Shown in pieces: positions 24,190 through 32,620 of a stretch of 64,000 nt of DNA. How positions within the stretch are numbered: the first letter of the stretch is position 1; each line of letters opens with the position of its first letter. The stretch is from SpSt-501 sp037481615 (GTDB lineage Bacteria; Desulfobacterota; Desulfobacteria; Desulfobacterales; SpSt-501). Location of the stretch: NCBI GenBank assembly GCA_037481615.1, contig JBBFLI010000001.1; one strand, written 5' to 3'. The notes under the pieces are model-generated. The model ran no database searches and was not told the DNA's origin. It saw only the letters and a program-made list of their open reading frames with translations. The position numbers and the translations under genes are program-made.

Positions 24190-25473
24190 TCAGACGGTGC
24201 GGGCAAGGAAAAGGGCGAGTTCGGGCCAGAGGACGAGGATCGCGATCATGAGGAAGATCCCGACCACGAAAGGCGTGCTGCCGACGATCACCTCGCCGAT
24301 CGTCCCGCGTGCCCGCACCCCCTGGACGACATAGAGGTTCAGCCCCACGGGCGGCGTGATCAGGGCCATCTCGATCAGCAGGATGAGGAGAATCCCGAAC
24401 CAGACGGGGTGGAAGCCCGCGCCCACGATCACGGGAAAGACGATCGGGACGGTGATCACCATGAGCGAGAGGGTCTCGACGAAGAAGCCGAGCACCACAT
24501 AGAGGGCGATGATGGCGAGCAGCGTCTTGAGCGGCGAAAAGCCCAGGTTCTGGACGAAGCGCTTGAGCAGCTCGGCCAGGCCGACCGAGTCCAGGACGAA
24601 GTTGAGGTAGTTCGCGGCGATCAGGATGAGCATGATCATCGCCGTCGTGCGCACCGTGCCCTCGGCGACTTCCTGAAGAAAGCGCAGCCCCACTGCGCCG
24701 TAGCGCAGGGCGAGCAGCACGGCGGCGATCACCCCCAGGGCGGCCGACTCGGTGGGGGTGGCCCAGCCGGTGTAGATCGAGCCGATCACGACCGCGAAGA
24801 TGAAGAGAACCGGGACCAGGTCCTGCAGGCTCGAGAAGCGTTCGGCCCAGGAGGCGCGGCGCACCCCCCCGCTCAGCCCCGGCCGCACGAGGCAGATCAC
24901 GAGGATCACCGCCATGAAGACGATGGCGAGCAGGATCCCCGGGACGATCCCGGCAAGGAAGAGCTGCGGGATCGAGGTGTTGGTGAGAAAGCCGTAGACG
25001 ATGAGGTTGATCGAGGGCGGGATCAGGATCCCGAGCGTCCCGCCGGCGGCGATCGTCCCGGCGAAGAGCCCCTCGTGGTAGCCGTAGCGCCGGGCCTGGG
25101 GCAGCCCCACGGTGCCGATGGTCGCCGCGGTGGCGACACTCGAGCCGCTGGTTGCGGCGAACATGGCGGCGGTGCCGATGTTCGCGTGCATGAGGCCCCC
25201 GGGGAGCCAGGATAGCCACTTGTCGAGGGCGCCGTAAGTGCGGCGGGCGATCCCCGCACGGAGCAGGATCTCCCCGAGCAGAACGAAGAGGGGGATCGAA
25301 AGCAGGAGAAAATCGGTGCTCGCCGACCAGAAGATCTCGCCGAGCAGGCGGTGGAGGGGATAGCCGGAGTAGAAATAGCCGAGCGCGAGCCCCAGGACGA
25401 GGATGGCGACCGCGACCGGGATGCTCGCCAGAAGCAGAAGGAGAAGAATGGCCAGGGTCACGAGGACGATCAT
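24190..25473 (-). CDS. TRAP transporter large permease, DctM type
   Basis: 427 aa, about 12 hydrophobic segments. Typical DctM stretches include ASTDFLLLSIPLFVLLGEILLRAG, MFAATSGSSVATAATIGTVGLP, GTIAAGGTLGILIPPSINLIVYG and ATPTESAALGV. It forms the sodium-coupled channel of a tripartite ATP-independent transporter in the inner membrane. ATG overlaps the dctQ stop by 4 bp. Confidence 0.92.
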   Translation of the reverse strand: MIVLVTLAILLLLLLASIPVAVAILVLGLALGYFYSGYPLHRLLGEIFWSASTDFLLLSIPLFVLLGEILLRAGIARRTYGALDKWLSWLPGGLMHANIGTAAMFAATSGSSVATAATIGTVGLPQARRYGYHEGLFAGTIAAGGTLGILIPPSINLIVYGFLTNTSIPQLFLAGIVPGILLAIVFMAVILVICLVRPGLSGGVRRASWAERFSSLQDLVPVLFIFAVVIGSIYTGWATPTESAALGVIAAVLLALRYGAVGLRFLQEVAEGTVRTTAMIMLILIAANYLNFVLDSVGLAELLKRFVQNLGFSPLKTLLAIIALYVVLGFFVETLSLMVITVPIVFPVIVGAGFHPVWFGILLILLIEMALITPPVGLNLYVVQGVRARGTIGEVIVGSTPFVVGIFLMIAILVLWPELALFLARTV

Positions 25474-26069
25474 CGCCCGCCTCCTTCCCCCTCTGCCCCG
25501 GAGGCGGCGGCGGAACCGGACTCCTCGATTTCCTCACGCACATCGGTCGCCCCCGCGAGCCGCTGCGCGCCGGGGACATCGCCGGCAACGAGCCGCGCGA
25601 CCGTCCCCGCGAGGAGGACGAGCACCGTGAGCAGCAGGAGCAGGAGGCCGGCAAACCACAGACCCTGGGGGATCCACAGCGGGGTGGCGAGCGGCGTGTT
25701 CGCCACCGACCGCCGCTGGATCGAGGTCGCGAGCACCTGGAAGGCGTAGCCCGTGATTAAAGCGGCGCACAGGGTGAAGAGGACGAGCGAGGCGAGATCG
25801 AGTCCCACGCGCATCCCCCGGCCGAGCCGCAGGTAGAGGGCGTCGATGCGGATGTGGGCCTTGCGCAGCAGCGCATAGCCGAAGGTCCAGCTCGAGGTGA
25901 CGGCGAGCACGTAATTGGAGATCTCATCGGCCCCGCCGAGCGAGATCGCAAAGATCTTGCGCAGGACGACCTCGAGGGCGATCAAGACCGCCGTGAGGAA
26001 AAGCAGCGCCCCGCTCAGCCAGGCAGCCCACTTCGCAACCTCTCCCGTGAGACGGATCAGCCGGTCCAT
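25470..26069 (-). CDS. TRAP transporter small permease, DctQ type
   Basis: 199 aa with four helices: WAAWLSGALLFLTAVLIALEVVLRKIF, ISNYVLAVTSSWTFGYALL, LDLASLVLFTLCAALITGYAF and GLWFAGLLLLLLTVLVLLAG. The EVVLRKIF and ISNY segments are typical of DctQ. A C-terminal hydrophilic extension (last 35 residues, acidic) is unusual in length. Partner of dctM. Confidence 0.88.
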   Translation of the reverse strand: MDRLIRLTGEVAKWAAWLSGALLFLTAVLIALEVVLRKIFAISLGGADEISNYVLAVTSSWTFGYALLRKAHIRIDALYLRLGRGMRVGLDLASLVLFTLCAALITGYAFQVLATSIQRRSVANTPLATPLWIPQGLWFAGLLLLLLTVLVLLAGTVARLVAGDVPGAQRLAGATDVREEIEESGSAAASGAEGEGGGR

Positions 26070-26092
26070 GCAGAGCTCCGCCGGGCAAGACG

Positions 26093-26113
26093 GCCGCGGG
26101 GACGCCCCGCGGC
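26093..26113 (-). other. Intercistronic hairpin between dctP and dctQ
   Basis: GCCGCGGGG (26093-26101) pairs with CCCCGCGGC (26105-26113) around a 3-nt loop, no T-run. Such hairpins after a binding-protein gene often protect its mRNA, keeping the binding protein in excess of the permease. Confidence 0.5.
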
Positions 26114-26157
26114 AGGAAAGGGGAGCGGGGCGGCAGGGGTCCGCCCCGCCCGCGGCC

Positions 26158-27198
26158 TCATTTGGCCTGGAGATTCACGAGTTTCCCGATCGAGGCGTTC
26201 CAGCGCTCGACGGCGGCCTTGTCGACCTTCTTCGCCCAGGCCGGGAGAACGTTCTTTACGAGCACCTCCTTCGCCGCCTGCTCGTCGCCGGCGGTGACGG
26301 GGATGACGGTCATCTTGGCCGGGGTCCCATGGGGGCAGGCCCCCGTGCCGCTCAGGCAGGCGACCCCCTCCTGGGTTTCCCGGCCGGTCACCTCCCAGGC
26401 CGGGTCCTGGAGTTTTTCGCGGATCAGCTTCTGGAGTTTCGCCTGTTTTTCGGGCCCGAGCGCCTTCCAGCTCTCCAGCCCGATCGTTCCGATCACGTAG
26501 TCCCAGCCGCCGATCGGGAGCGGGTAGAGGTACTTCGCCACCTCGCCCCAGCCGGCGCTGAAGCCCGAGAGGCTTCCGGTGACGGCACCGTCGACGACCC
26601 CGCGCTGCAGCGCCTGGGGCACTTCGCTGAAGGCGAGCGTCACCCCGGTCGCCCCGAGCGCGGACACGAACTCGGAGGTCGTCCAGCCGCTCGCCCGGAT
26701 CTTTTTCCCCTTGAGGTCGGAGAGGCTCTTGATCGGGGTGTTGATGAAGAGGACCTGCGCCGGGTAGGGCACGACGCTCAGCAGCTTCACCCCGAAGTCC
26801 TTCTGCAGGTAGTCGTCGAGGACGGGCCAGTAGGCCTCGACCACCTTGCGCGCGAGGACGAGGTCGTTGGCGAGCGCGGGGAGATCGAGCCCGGCGAGCG
26901 CCGGGGAGTCGTCCACGACGTAGTCGGCCACGGTGTGGACGACGTCGTAGACGCCCATCTTGACCGAGCGCAGCACGGCCGGGCCCTTTACGTTCACCTG
27001 GCCGATCGAGGTGAGGCTCGTTTTGATCCCGAGCTCCTTGGGGACGACCTCCGTCCAGAAGGGCTGCTCGAAGTTCTTGAACATCGTGAGGTTGTTCCAG
27101 CTGCCGACGACGCGCAACTCCTCCGGGCCGGCCGGCGCCTGGGCGGCCCACAGCAGGCCGACGGCGGCGAGCAGCGCGATCCTCCTCGTTCTTCTCAT
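26158..27198 (-). CDS. TRAP transporter substrate-binding protein
   Basis: 346 aa from ATG 27198, preceded by AGGAGGTG. Residues 1-23 are a signal peptide (MRRTRRIALLAAVGLLWAAQAPA). DctP-family features: LRVVGSWNNLTMFKNFEQPFW at the N-terminus, LKGKKIRASGWTTSEFVSALGATGV (the hinge and ligand loop) and VPQALQRGVVDGAVTGS, including the position where DctP proteins carry an Arg salt bridge to a carboxylate. The ligand is probably an organic acid. Start overlaps the hydro-lyase stop (ATGA). Confidence 0.9.
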   Translation of the reverse strand: MRRTRRIALLAAVGLLWAAQAPAGPEELRVVGSWNNLTMFKNFEQPFWTEVVPKELGIKTSLTSIGQVNVKGPAVLRSVKMGVYDVVHTVADYVVDDSPALAGLDLPALANDLVLARKVVEAYWPVLDDYLQKDFGVKLLSVVPYPAQVLFINTPIKSLSDLKGKKIRASGWTTSEFVSALGATGVTLAFSEVPQALQRGVVDGAVTGSLSGFSAGWGEVAKYLYPLPIGGWDYVIGTIGLESWKALGPEKQAKLQKLIREKLQDPAWEVTGRETQEGVACLSGTGACPHGTPAKMTVIPVTAGDEQAAKEVLVKNVLPAWAKKVDKAAVERWNASIGKLVNLQAK

Positions 27199-27980
27199 GG
27201 CGACACCTCCTGTCTGGCGAAATCCTCGTTTTTGAGATCGCTCACGAACATGTATCCGGGAGCGTGGGTGACGGCGAAGGGAAGCTTCGCCTCGAGCAGC
27301 ACGTTCTGCGGCGTGACCCCGCAGGCCCAGAAGACGGGGATCTCCTCCTCGCGGATCGCCACGGGGTCGCCGTAGTCCGGGCGGGAAAGGTCGCGGATGC
27401 CGATCATCTCCGGGTAGCCGATGTGCACGGGCGCGCCGTGGACCTCGGGGTAGCGGGCGGTGATGACGCAGGCGCGGGCGACCTGCGTGCGGTGGATCGG
27501 CCGCATGCTGACCACCATGCCGCCGCGGAAGGGGCCGACGGGCTCGAGGGGGATCGTCGTGCGGTACATGGCGACGTTCTTCTTCTCCTCGACGTGCCGC
27601 AGGCGGATCCCCGCCCGCATCAGCGCCTCCTCGAAGGAGAAGCTGCAGCCGAGGAGGAAGAAGACGAGATCCGGGCGGTAGACGTGGGCGATGTCGGGGA
27701 CCTCCCCGTGCAGGGAGCCGTCGACCCACACGCGGTAGCGCGGGATCACGTGCAGCAGATCCGCGCCCGGCGCCAGGCGCGCCGTGCGCGTCGTCCCCGG
27801 GCCCACGATCTCGAGGAGCGGGCAGGGCTTGGGGTTCTTGCGGCAGAAGGCCTCGAAATCGCCGGCCCATTTCTCCGGCAGGGCGACGAGGTTCGCCTGG
27901 ACGAATCCCTCGCAGAAGCCCGCCGTCGGCCGGTCGAATTTCCCCTCGGCGGAGAGCCGCCGCAGTTCGGCTGGGGTCAT
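27195..27980 (-). CDS. DUF1445 putative hydro-lyase
   Basis: 261 aa of the DUF1445 (YcsI/putative hydro-lyase) family, with TAGFCEGFVQANLVALP at the N-terminus, DLVFFLLGCSFSFEEAL, RPIHRTQVARACVITARYPEVHGAPVHIG and VFWACGVTPQNV. Some members have been linked to D-glutamate cyclase activity, but the family is mostly uncharacterised. It is the first gene of the TRAP operon, which supports a role in converting the imported acid. Confidence 0.85.
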   Translation of the reverse strand: MTPAELRRLSAEGKFDRPTAGFCEGFVQANLVALPEKWAGDFEAFCRKNPKPCPLLEIVGPGTTRTARLAPGADLLHVIPRYRVWVDGSLHGEVPDIAHVYRPDLVFFLLGCSFSFEEALMRAGIRLRHVEEKKNVAMYRTTIPLEPVGPFRGGMVVSMRPIHRTQVARACVITARYPEVHGAPVHIGYPEMIGIRDLSRPDYGDPVAIREEEIPVFWACGVTPQNVLLEAKLPFAVTHAPGYMFVSDLKNEDFARQEVSP

Positions 27981-28015
27981 GGGCGTCTTTCCTTTCCTCG
28001 ATCGGGCATGCTAAC

Positions 28016-28045
28016 CTAATAGGCCCCAGCTTTCGGAAAAGTCAA
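28016..28045 (-). promoter_or_regulatory. Promoter of the DUF1445-TRAP-DUF2848 operon
   Basis: Minus strand TTGACT (28045-28040), 18-bp spacer, TATTAG (28021-28016); about 35 bp upstream of the first start codon. No second promoter is evident inside the operon. Confidence 0.5.
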
Positions 28046-28088
28046 CCGCCGGCGGACCCTGCCGGCGGTCGGCCGGGAGGACGAACGA

Positions 28089-28928
28089 ATGATGGAAACG
28101 CGACTGACCGTGGCGCTGGCCCAGGTCGAGGGCCACCCCGACCCGCGCCACAACCTGCGCAAGGCGCGCGTGCTGGTTCGCGAGGCGGCGGAGCGGGGCG
28201 CCCACCTCTTCGTGTTGCCGGAGATGTTCATGGGGCTCCCCACGCCCGAGCGGCCCCCCGCGCAGCTTGCGCGCGAGGAAGGACAGTTCTTCACGCGCAT
28301 GATCGCCTCCATGGCGCAGCTCGCCGGGCTCTACATCGCCGTCGGCTGCTGGGAGGAGGGGCCCACGCCGGGGCTCGCCTACAACACGGCGCGCCTCTTT
28401 TCCCCCGCTGGCGAGATCGTCGCCTCCTACCGCAAGATCCACCTCTTCGATGCGTTGAGTGTGCGCGAATCGGACACCATGGCCGCGGGTGACGAGCCGC
28501 CGCCCGTCGTGACCGCCGCCGGCATGAAGATCGGGCTCGCCATCTGCTACGATCTGCGCTTTCCCGAGATCTTCCGCTACCTCGCCGCCTCCGGCGCGCA
28601 GCTGATCCTCGTCCCCTCCGCCTGGTACCAGGGCCCGGTGAAGGAGCTCCACTGGACGACCCTGCTCCAGGCGCGGGCGATCGAGAACACGCTCTACGTC
28701 GCCGGCTGCAACCTCGTGGGGGGAAGCTTCTGCGGCCGGAGCGCGGTCTTCGACCCCTTCGGCATCCCCTTGGCCGGGGCCGGCGAGACCGAAGACCTCC
28801 TCTTCGCCACGGCCTCGAGCGGGCGGATCGCCGCCGTGCGTGCGAAACTGCCCGCTCTGGCGAACCGCCGCGCCGCCGTCGAAAGCCTCTCGTTGAGGCC
28901 CTGCGGCGGCAACGGGCCCGCGCGATGA
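28089..28928 (+). CDS. Carbon-nitrogen hydrolase (nitrilase/omega-amidase family)
   Basis: 279 aa; two ATGs in tandem (28089, 28092), GGGAGGA upstream. The nitrilase-superfamily triad is E45 (VLPEMF), K116 (YRKIHLF) and C153 (AICYDLRFPE). This layout and the DLRFPE motif are those of omega-amidase or Nit2-type enzymes that deaminate alpha-keto acid amides or hydrolyse other small amides. Overlaps prmA by 4 bp (ATGA). Confidence 0.87.
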   Translation: MMETRLTVALAQVEGHPDPRHNLRKARVLVREAAERGAHLFVLPEMFMGLPTPERPPAQLAREEGQFFTRMIASMAQLAGLYIAVGCWEEGPTPGLAYNTARLFSPAGEIVASYRKIHLFDALSVRESDTMAAGDEPPPVVTAAGMKIGLAICYDLRFPEIFRYLAASGAQLILVPSAWYQGPVKELHWTTLLQARAIENTLYVAGCNLVGGSFCGRSAVFDPFGIPLAGAGETEDLLFATASSGRIAAVRAKLPALANRRAAVESLSLRPCGGNGPAR

Positions 28929-29857
28929 AATACCTCGAGGCCCGGGTCACCTTGGATCATGCCGACCCCGAGACGGCATCCGACCTCGTGGCGGCGGTCT
29001 TCTTCGATTTCGGGCTCCAGGGGGTGGTGGTCGAGGACCCGGGCCTGCACGCCGATGCGGACTGGGCCGAAGACGCCCTCCCGCGGCCGCAGCGCCACGC
29101 CGTCTCCGGTTTTCTCCCGGCGGATGGGCAGCTCGAGAGCCGCCTCGCGCGGCTCGAGGAGCATCTCGCCGCGTTGGCGCGCCGCAGCGGGCTCGTCTAC
29201 CGCCTCTCTTTCCGCGAGGTGGACGAGGAGGACTGGGCCGAGTCCTGGAAGGCTTTTTTCCAGCCGCTGCGGATCGGAAGGCGGCTCGTGGTCAAACCCT
29301 CCTGGCGCGAGGCCGAACTCCGGCCCGGCGACCTCGTGATCGAGCTCGACCCGGGCATGGCCTTCGGCACCGGGAGCCACCCCACGACGCGGCTTTCGCT
29401 CGAGCTGATCGAGCGGCATCTCCGACCCGGAGGGTCCTTTCTCGATGTCGGCACCGGCTCGGGGATCCTGCTCCTCGCCGCGGCGAAGCTCGGCGCGGGA
29501 AGGCTCGCCGGCTGCGATCGCGACGAAAACGCGCTTCGCGTCGCCCGGGAAAACCTCGCCCGAAACGGGATCGACCCCCGCCCTGTCGCCCTGGTCCGGT
29601 CGGATCTCGCCCTGGGCTTCCGCGGCCGCTTCGACCTGATCGCGGCGAACATCCTCACCGAGGTCGTGATCCGCCTCCTCGCCGACGTCCCCCGGCTTCT
29701 CGCCCCCGGCGGTCGTTTCCTCGCCTCGGGGATGCTCGCCGCCAACCGCGACTTCCTTTCCGACCGATTCCGGAAGGCGGGTCTCAAGATGTTGGAAATC
29801 CGGGAGAACGAGGGCTGGATCGCACTGGTCGCCCGTCAAGTGCCGATACCTGCTTGA
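28925..29857 (+). CDS. prmA: Ribosomal protein L11 methyltransferase
   Basis: 310 aa. N-terminal substrate-recognition domain, then VIELDPGMAFGTGSHPTTRLSLELIERHL, LDVGTGSGILLLAAAKLGA (AdoMet) and DLIAANILTEVVIRLLADV (the NIL segment that faces the amino group). It trimethylates ribosomal protein L11. Coupled to the nitrilase-family gene upstream. Compare the divergent relative at 16098. Confidence 0.92.
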   Translation: MKYLEARVTLDHADPETASDLVAAVFFDFGLQGVVVEDPGLHADADWAEDALPRPQRHAVSGFLPADGQLESRLARLEEHLAALARRSGLVYRLSFREVDEEDWAESWKAFFQPLRIGRRLVVKPSWREAELRPGDLVIELDPGMAFGTGSHPTTRLSLELIERHLRPGGSFLDVGTGSGILLLAAAKLGAGRLAGCDRDENALRVARENLARNGIDPRPVALVRSDLALGFRGRFDLIAANILTEVVIRLLADVPRLLAPGGRFLASGMLAANRDFLSDRFRKAGLKMLEIRENEGWIALVARQVPIPA

Positions 29858-29882
29858 CGGCTCCAGGGCCCTGCGCTACAAA
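29854..29882 (+). promoter_or_regulatory. Predicted promoter of the YeiH-family gene
   Basis: TTGACG (29854-29859), 17-bp spacer, TACAAA (29877-29882). It overlaps the last codon and stop of prmA; the leader would be about 87 nt. Confidence 0.55.
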
Positions 29883-29975
29883 GCAGCCGCTGTTTTCCCG
29901 GCGGATCGAGCCCCGGTGTGCTATCGGTATTGGGGGTGTAGCGCAACTCAATCTTCCGACCCAAGGAGGAACACC

Positions 29976-31730
29976 ATGGCTGAGGCCAAAGCGTCACCCG
30001 GCGAACCGGAAGTGGTCGTCATTGAAAGCGGCAAGACCACGCTGCGCGATCTCTATAAGAAAGAAGATTGGATGGCCGTGTGGATGGGCTTTTTTCTGCT
30101 CATCGTGGGGCTCTTGATCTACCTCCCCCGTCCGCCGGAGAAGGCGGCGGAGATCCCGAAATACAATGAAATCATGAAAGCGGAGGCGGCCAAAGCGCCT
30201 TTCAAGACCATTGAATGGCACAACGCCTCCTCGGCGAAACGCGGCGTGCGGGCGACGAACCAGGATTTTGCGAAGACCATCCAGAATTTCCTCGCTTCGC
30301 CGAGCGATTGGAGCACCAACCCGCTCGATGCGCTCTACAGAAGCGAGGAAACCGCCAAGGCGATGGGCGCCCCGCACAAGGAGGCTGCAGAAAAGGCCCA
30401 GGCGGCCGCCGCCGCCGCCCTGGCCAAGGCCAAGGAGGCCCAGGCGGCCGCCGCCGCCGCCGGTTACAAGGATAACGCTTTGAACGCCGAAGCGGAAAAG
30501 GCGATCGATGCCTGGCAGAAAGCCAAGAGCGATGCTTCCAAGGCCGAGGCCAAGTACAAGGTGAAGGCCTACAACCGTATCCCCTACCTGATCGGCCTGT
30601 GCATCTTGCTCGCCGTTTTCTTCGGCATCGGCAAAGCGATCATGGGGACACCCTTCGGTCAGTTCATCGTGGGATTCCCGTTTGTGTTCCTCCTCGCCGT
30701 CCTGGCCTACATGGCCGAAACCCAGGCCCTGATGAAATACTGGGGTTTCGGGTTTCCCTTGTGGGCGATCGTCTTCGGCCTGCTCATCAGCAACACGATC
30801 GGAACCCCCAAATGGATGCTACCGGCGGTCTGCACCGAGTTCTACATCAAGACGGGACTCGTGCTTCTGGGGGCCGAAATTCTCTTCAACAAGATTCTCG
30901 CCATCGGGAAGCCCGGCATTTTCATCGCCTGGATTTGCACCCCGGTCACGCTGATTCTCACCTACTGGTTCGGCCAGAAGGTGATCAAGATGCCTTCCAA
31001 AACGCTCAACATCACCATCTCGGCGGACATGTCGGTTTGCGGAGTTTCGGCGGCGATCGCCACCGCGGCGGCCTGCCGGGCGAAGAAAGAAGAACTCACG
31101 CTGGCGATCGGCCTTTCCATGGTCTTCACCGCGATCTGCATGGTGGGCCAGCCCGCCTTCGCCAAGCTCGTCGGCATGCCGGAGATTCTGGCCGGGGCCT
31201 GGATGGGCAGCACGATCGACTCCACGGGCGCCGTGGCCGCAGCGGGTGCCTTCCTCGGGCAGAAAGCCCTCTATGTCGCCGCCACGATCAAGATGATCCA
31301 GAACGTCCTGATCGGCGTCACCGCCTTCGGCGTGGCCGTCTACTGGTGCGCCAAGGTGGACTGCACGCCCGGGCAGAGTGTCAGCTGGTGGGAGATCTGG
31401 TACCGCTTCCCCAAGTTCGTGATCGGCTTCATCACGGCCTCGATCTTCTTCTCGATCCTCGATCAAAGCATGGGCAAGGACATGAGCGCGGTGATGATCG
31501 ATCACGGCGTTCTGCGCGGCTTCACCCGCATCGCCCGCGAGTGGTTCTTCGCCCTGGCCTTCACCTGCATCGGGCTGGAGACCAACTTCCGTGAGTTCGG
31601 CCCCTATTTCAAAGGCGGCAAACCGATCACCCTCTATGTGTTCGGCCAGTCCTTCCAGCTCACCTTCACGCTGATCATGGGGTACATCATGTTCTACATC
31701 GTCTTCCCGGAAGTGACGGCCGCCATCTGA
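29976..31730 (+). CDS. YeiH/UPF0324-family putative sulfate exporter with long N-terminal extension
   Basis: 584 aa from ATG 29976, preceded by AAGGAGGA. From about residue 203 on it is a polytopic protein of the YeiH (UPF0324) family: MAETQALMKYWGFGFPLWAIVFGLLISN, FYIKTGLVLLGAEILFNKIL, ISADMSVCGVSAAIATAAA and WMGSTIDSTGAVAAAGAFLG are family hallmarks. Ahead of this are a cytoplasmic N-terminus, a helix at 33-50, and about 150 extracytoplasmic residues including an alanine/lysine-rich helical stretch (about 135-195) likely to form a coiled coil. Ordinary YeiH proteins (about 340 aa) lack this part. In a sulfate reducer a role in sulfate, sulfite or related anion transport is plausible but unproven. 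Confidence 0.82.
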   Translation: MAEAKASPGEPEVVVIESGKTTLRDLYKKEDWMAVWMGFFLLIVGLLIYLPRPPEKAAEIPKYNEIMKAEAAKAPFKTIEWHNASSAKRGVRATNQDFAKTIQNFLASPSDWSTNPLDALYRSEETAKAMGAPHKEAAEKAQAAAAAALAKAKEAQAAAAAAGYKDNALNAEAEKAIDAWQKAKSDASKAEAKYKVKAYNRIPYLIGLCILLAVFFGIGKAIMGTPFGQFIVGFPFVFLLAVLAYMAETQALMKYWGFGFPLWAIVFGLLISNTIGTPKWMLPAVCTEFYIKTGLVLLGAEILFNKILAIGKPGIFIAWICTPVTLILTYWFGQKVIKMPSKTLNITISADMSVCGVSAAIATAAACRAKKEELTLAIGLSMVFTAICMVGQPAFAKLVGMPEILAGAWMGSTIDSTGAVAAAGAFLGQKALYVAATIKMIQNVLIGVTAFGVAVYWCAKVDCTPGQSVSWWEIWYRFPKFVIGFITASIFFSILDQSMGKDMSAVMIDHGVLRGFTRIAREWFFALAFTCIGLETNFREFGPYFKGGKPITLYVFGQSFQLTFTLIMGYIMFYIVFPEVTAAI

Positions 31731-31735
31731 ACGGC

Positions 31736-32035
31736 ATGCCCGCATCGCCCTCGATCTCGGGAAAGGCTGCCCGCGGAACCGCGCGGGCAGCCTTTCCCGC
31801 TTGGTTGAAACTCCTTCTCGGGTTTCTCTTCGTGTGGGGGCTCATCTTCGGGGGCGGAAGGCTCGCCCAGAGGATCCCGGGGGCGGAGGGCATGGCGCGG
31901 GTGATCGAGGAGAGGAATCTCCGGGCGACGGCCATCTATTACACGGACTTCGAAGAACCCGCCGAAGGATCCGAGAACATCCGCGACCGCCTCGACTATC
32001 CCCCCCGGGATCAACGGAATCCCGGCAGCCGTTGA
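31736..32035 (+). CDS. Small membrane protein of unknown function
   Basis: Up to 99 aa, with one helix (LKLLLGFLFVWGLIFGG) and a polar tail with YYTDFEEP. No family recognised. The start is unclear: the ATG at 31736 lies only 5 bp after the previous stop but the first 20 codons fall inside a perfect hairpin, so TTG 31805 (giving 76 aa) may be the true start. No good ribosome-binding site for either. It is followed after 6 bp by the next gene, so the three genes 31736-33414 form a unit. Confidence 0.5.
   Translation: MPASPSISGKAARGTARAAFPAWLKLLLGFLFVWGLIFGGGRLAQRIPGAEGMARVIEERNLRATAIYYTDFEEPAEGSENIRDRLDYPPRDQRNPGSR
31758..31799 (+). terminator. Strong hairpin after the YeiH gene
   Basis: Perfect 18-bp stem (CGGGAAAGGCTGCCCGCG at 31758-31775 against 31782-31799) around a 6-nt loop. 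It lies 28 bp after the YeiH stop. There is no T-run, only GCTTGGTTG, so it may reduce rather than abolish read-through or protect the upstream message. Confidence 0.6.
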
Positions 32036-32041
32036 GGCGCG

Positions 32042-32620
32042 ATGGCGACGCACAGGGAAAAGAAGGAATTCATCCTGCACTGGGAGCGGGCGGTCGCCAA
32101 CGCCGTGGGGGGGAACGTGTTCGAAAAGCCCCAGGCGAGCTTCTGGATGATCCTGCTGCCCATTTTGTTTCTCTACTTTCTCTACCGCATGCAGAAATAC
32201 AAGACCGGCCGGTTGAGGTTCGAAGAGGAATTCCTGCGGACGCGGCTGCTGTCGCTGGACCTGGCCGACGCGGCGGTCGCCACCGGCGGAAAGCCGGACA
32301 TCGAGCGGGCGGTCCGCGAGTCGGGGTTGATCGACCGGCTGGAGGGGCCTTACACCGCATGGATTCGGGAGCTGGTCGAATTTTACATGGACCTTCTCCA
32401 GGCCGACGGCGGGCGCTTCGAAGAGCTCGTCCGTTCGGCTTTCCGCAACCGGGCGGAGTTGCTGCTGCGGCTCAACCGTTTGAACCGCGTCGAACAGGAC
32501 TTCTACCGGGCGCTCCGACCCTCCCTGTCCTCGACCGAGGGGGCGCAGGAGATTCTGAACGCGATGGCGAAAGAAGTCGAACGTCTGCGTCGGGAAATGG
32601 CGGGACGGGTGTTTGCATGA
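32042..32620 (+). CDS. Membrane-anchored helical protein, unknown function
   Basis: 192 aa. A short N-terminal region, one helix (ASFWMILLPILFLYFLYRM, about 32-50), then an all-helical cytoplasmic domain with many charged residues (LEGPYTAWIRELVEFYMDLLQADGGRFEELV, then AELLLRLNRLNRVEQDFYRAL). No enzyme motif is visible. Its stop overlaps the M23 peptidase start (ATGA), suggesting coupled function at the envelope. Confidence 0.65.
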   Translation: MATHREKKEFILHWERAVANAVGGNVFEKPQASFWMILLPILFLYFLYRMQKYKTGRLRFEEEFLRTRLLSLDLADAAVATGGKPDIERAVRESGLIDRLEGPYTAWIRELVEFYMDLLQADGGRFEELVRSAFRNRAELLLRLNRLNRVEQDFYRALRPSLSSTEGAQEILNAMAKEVERLRREMAGRVFA

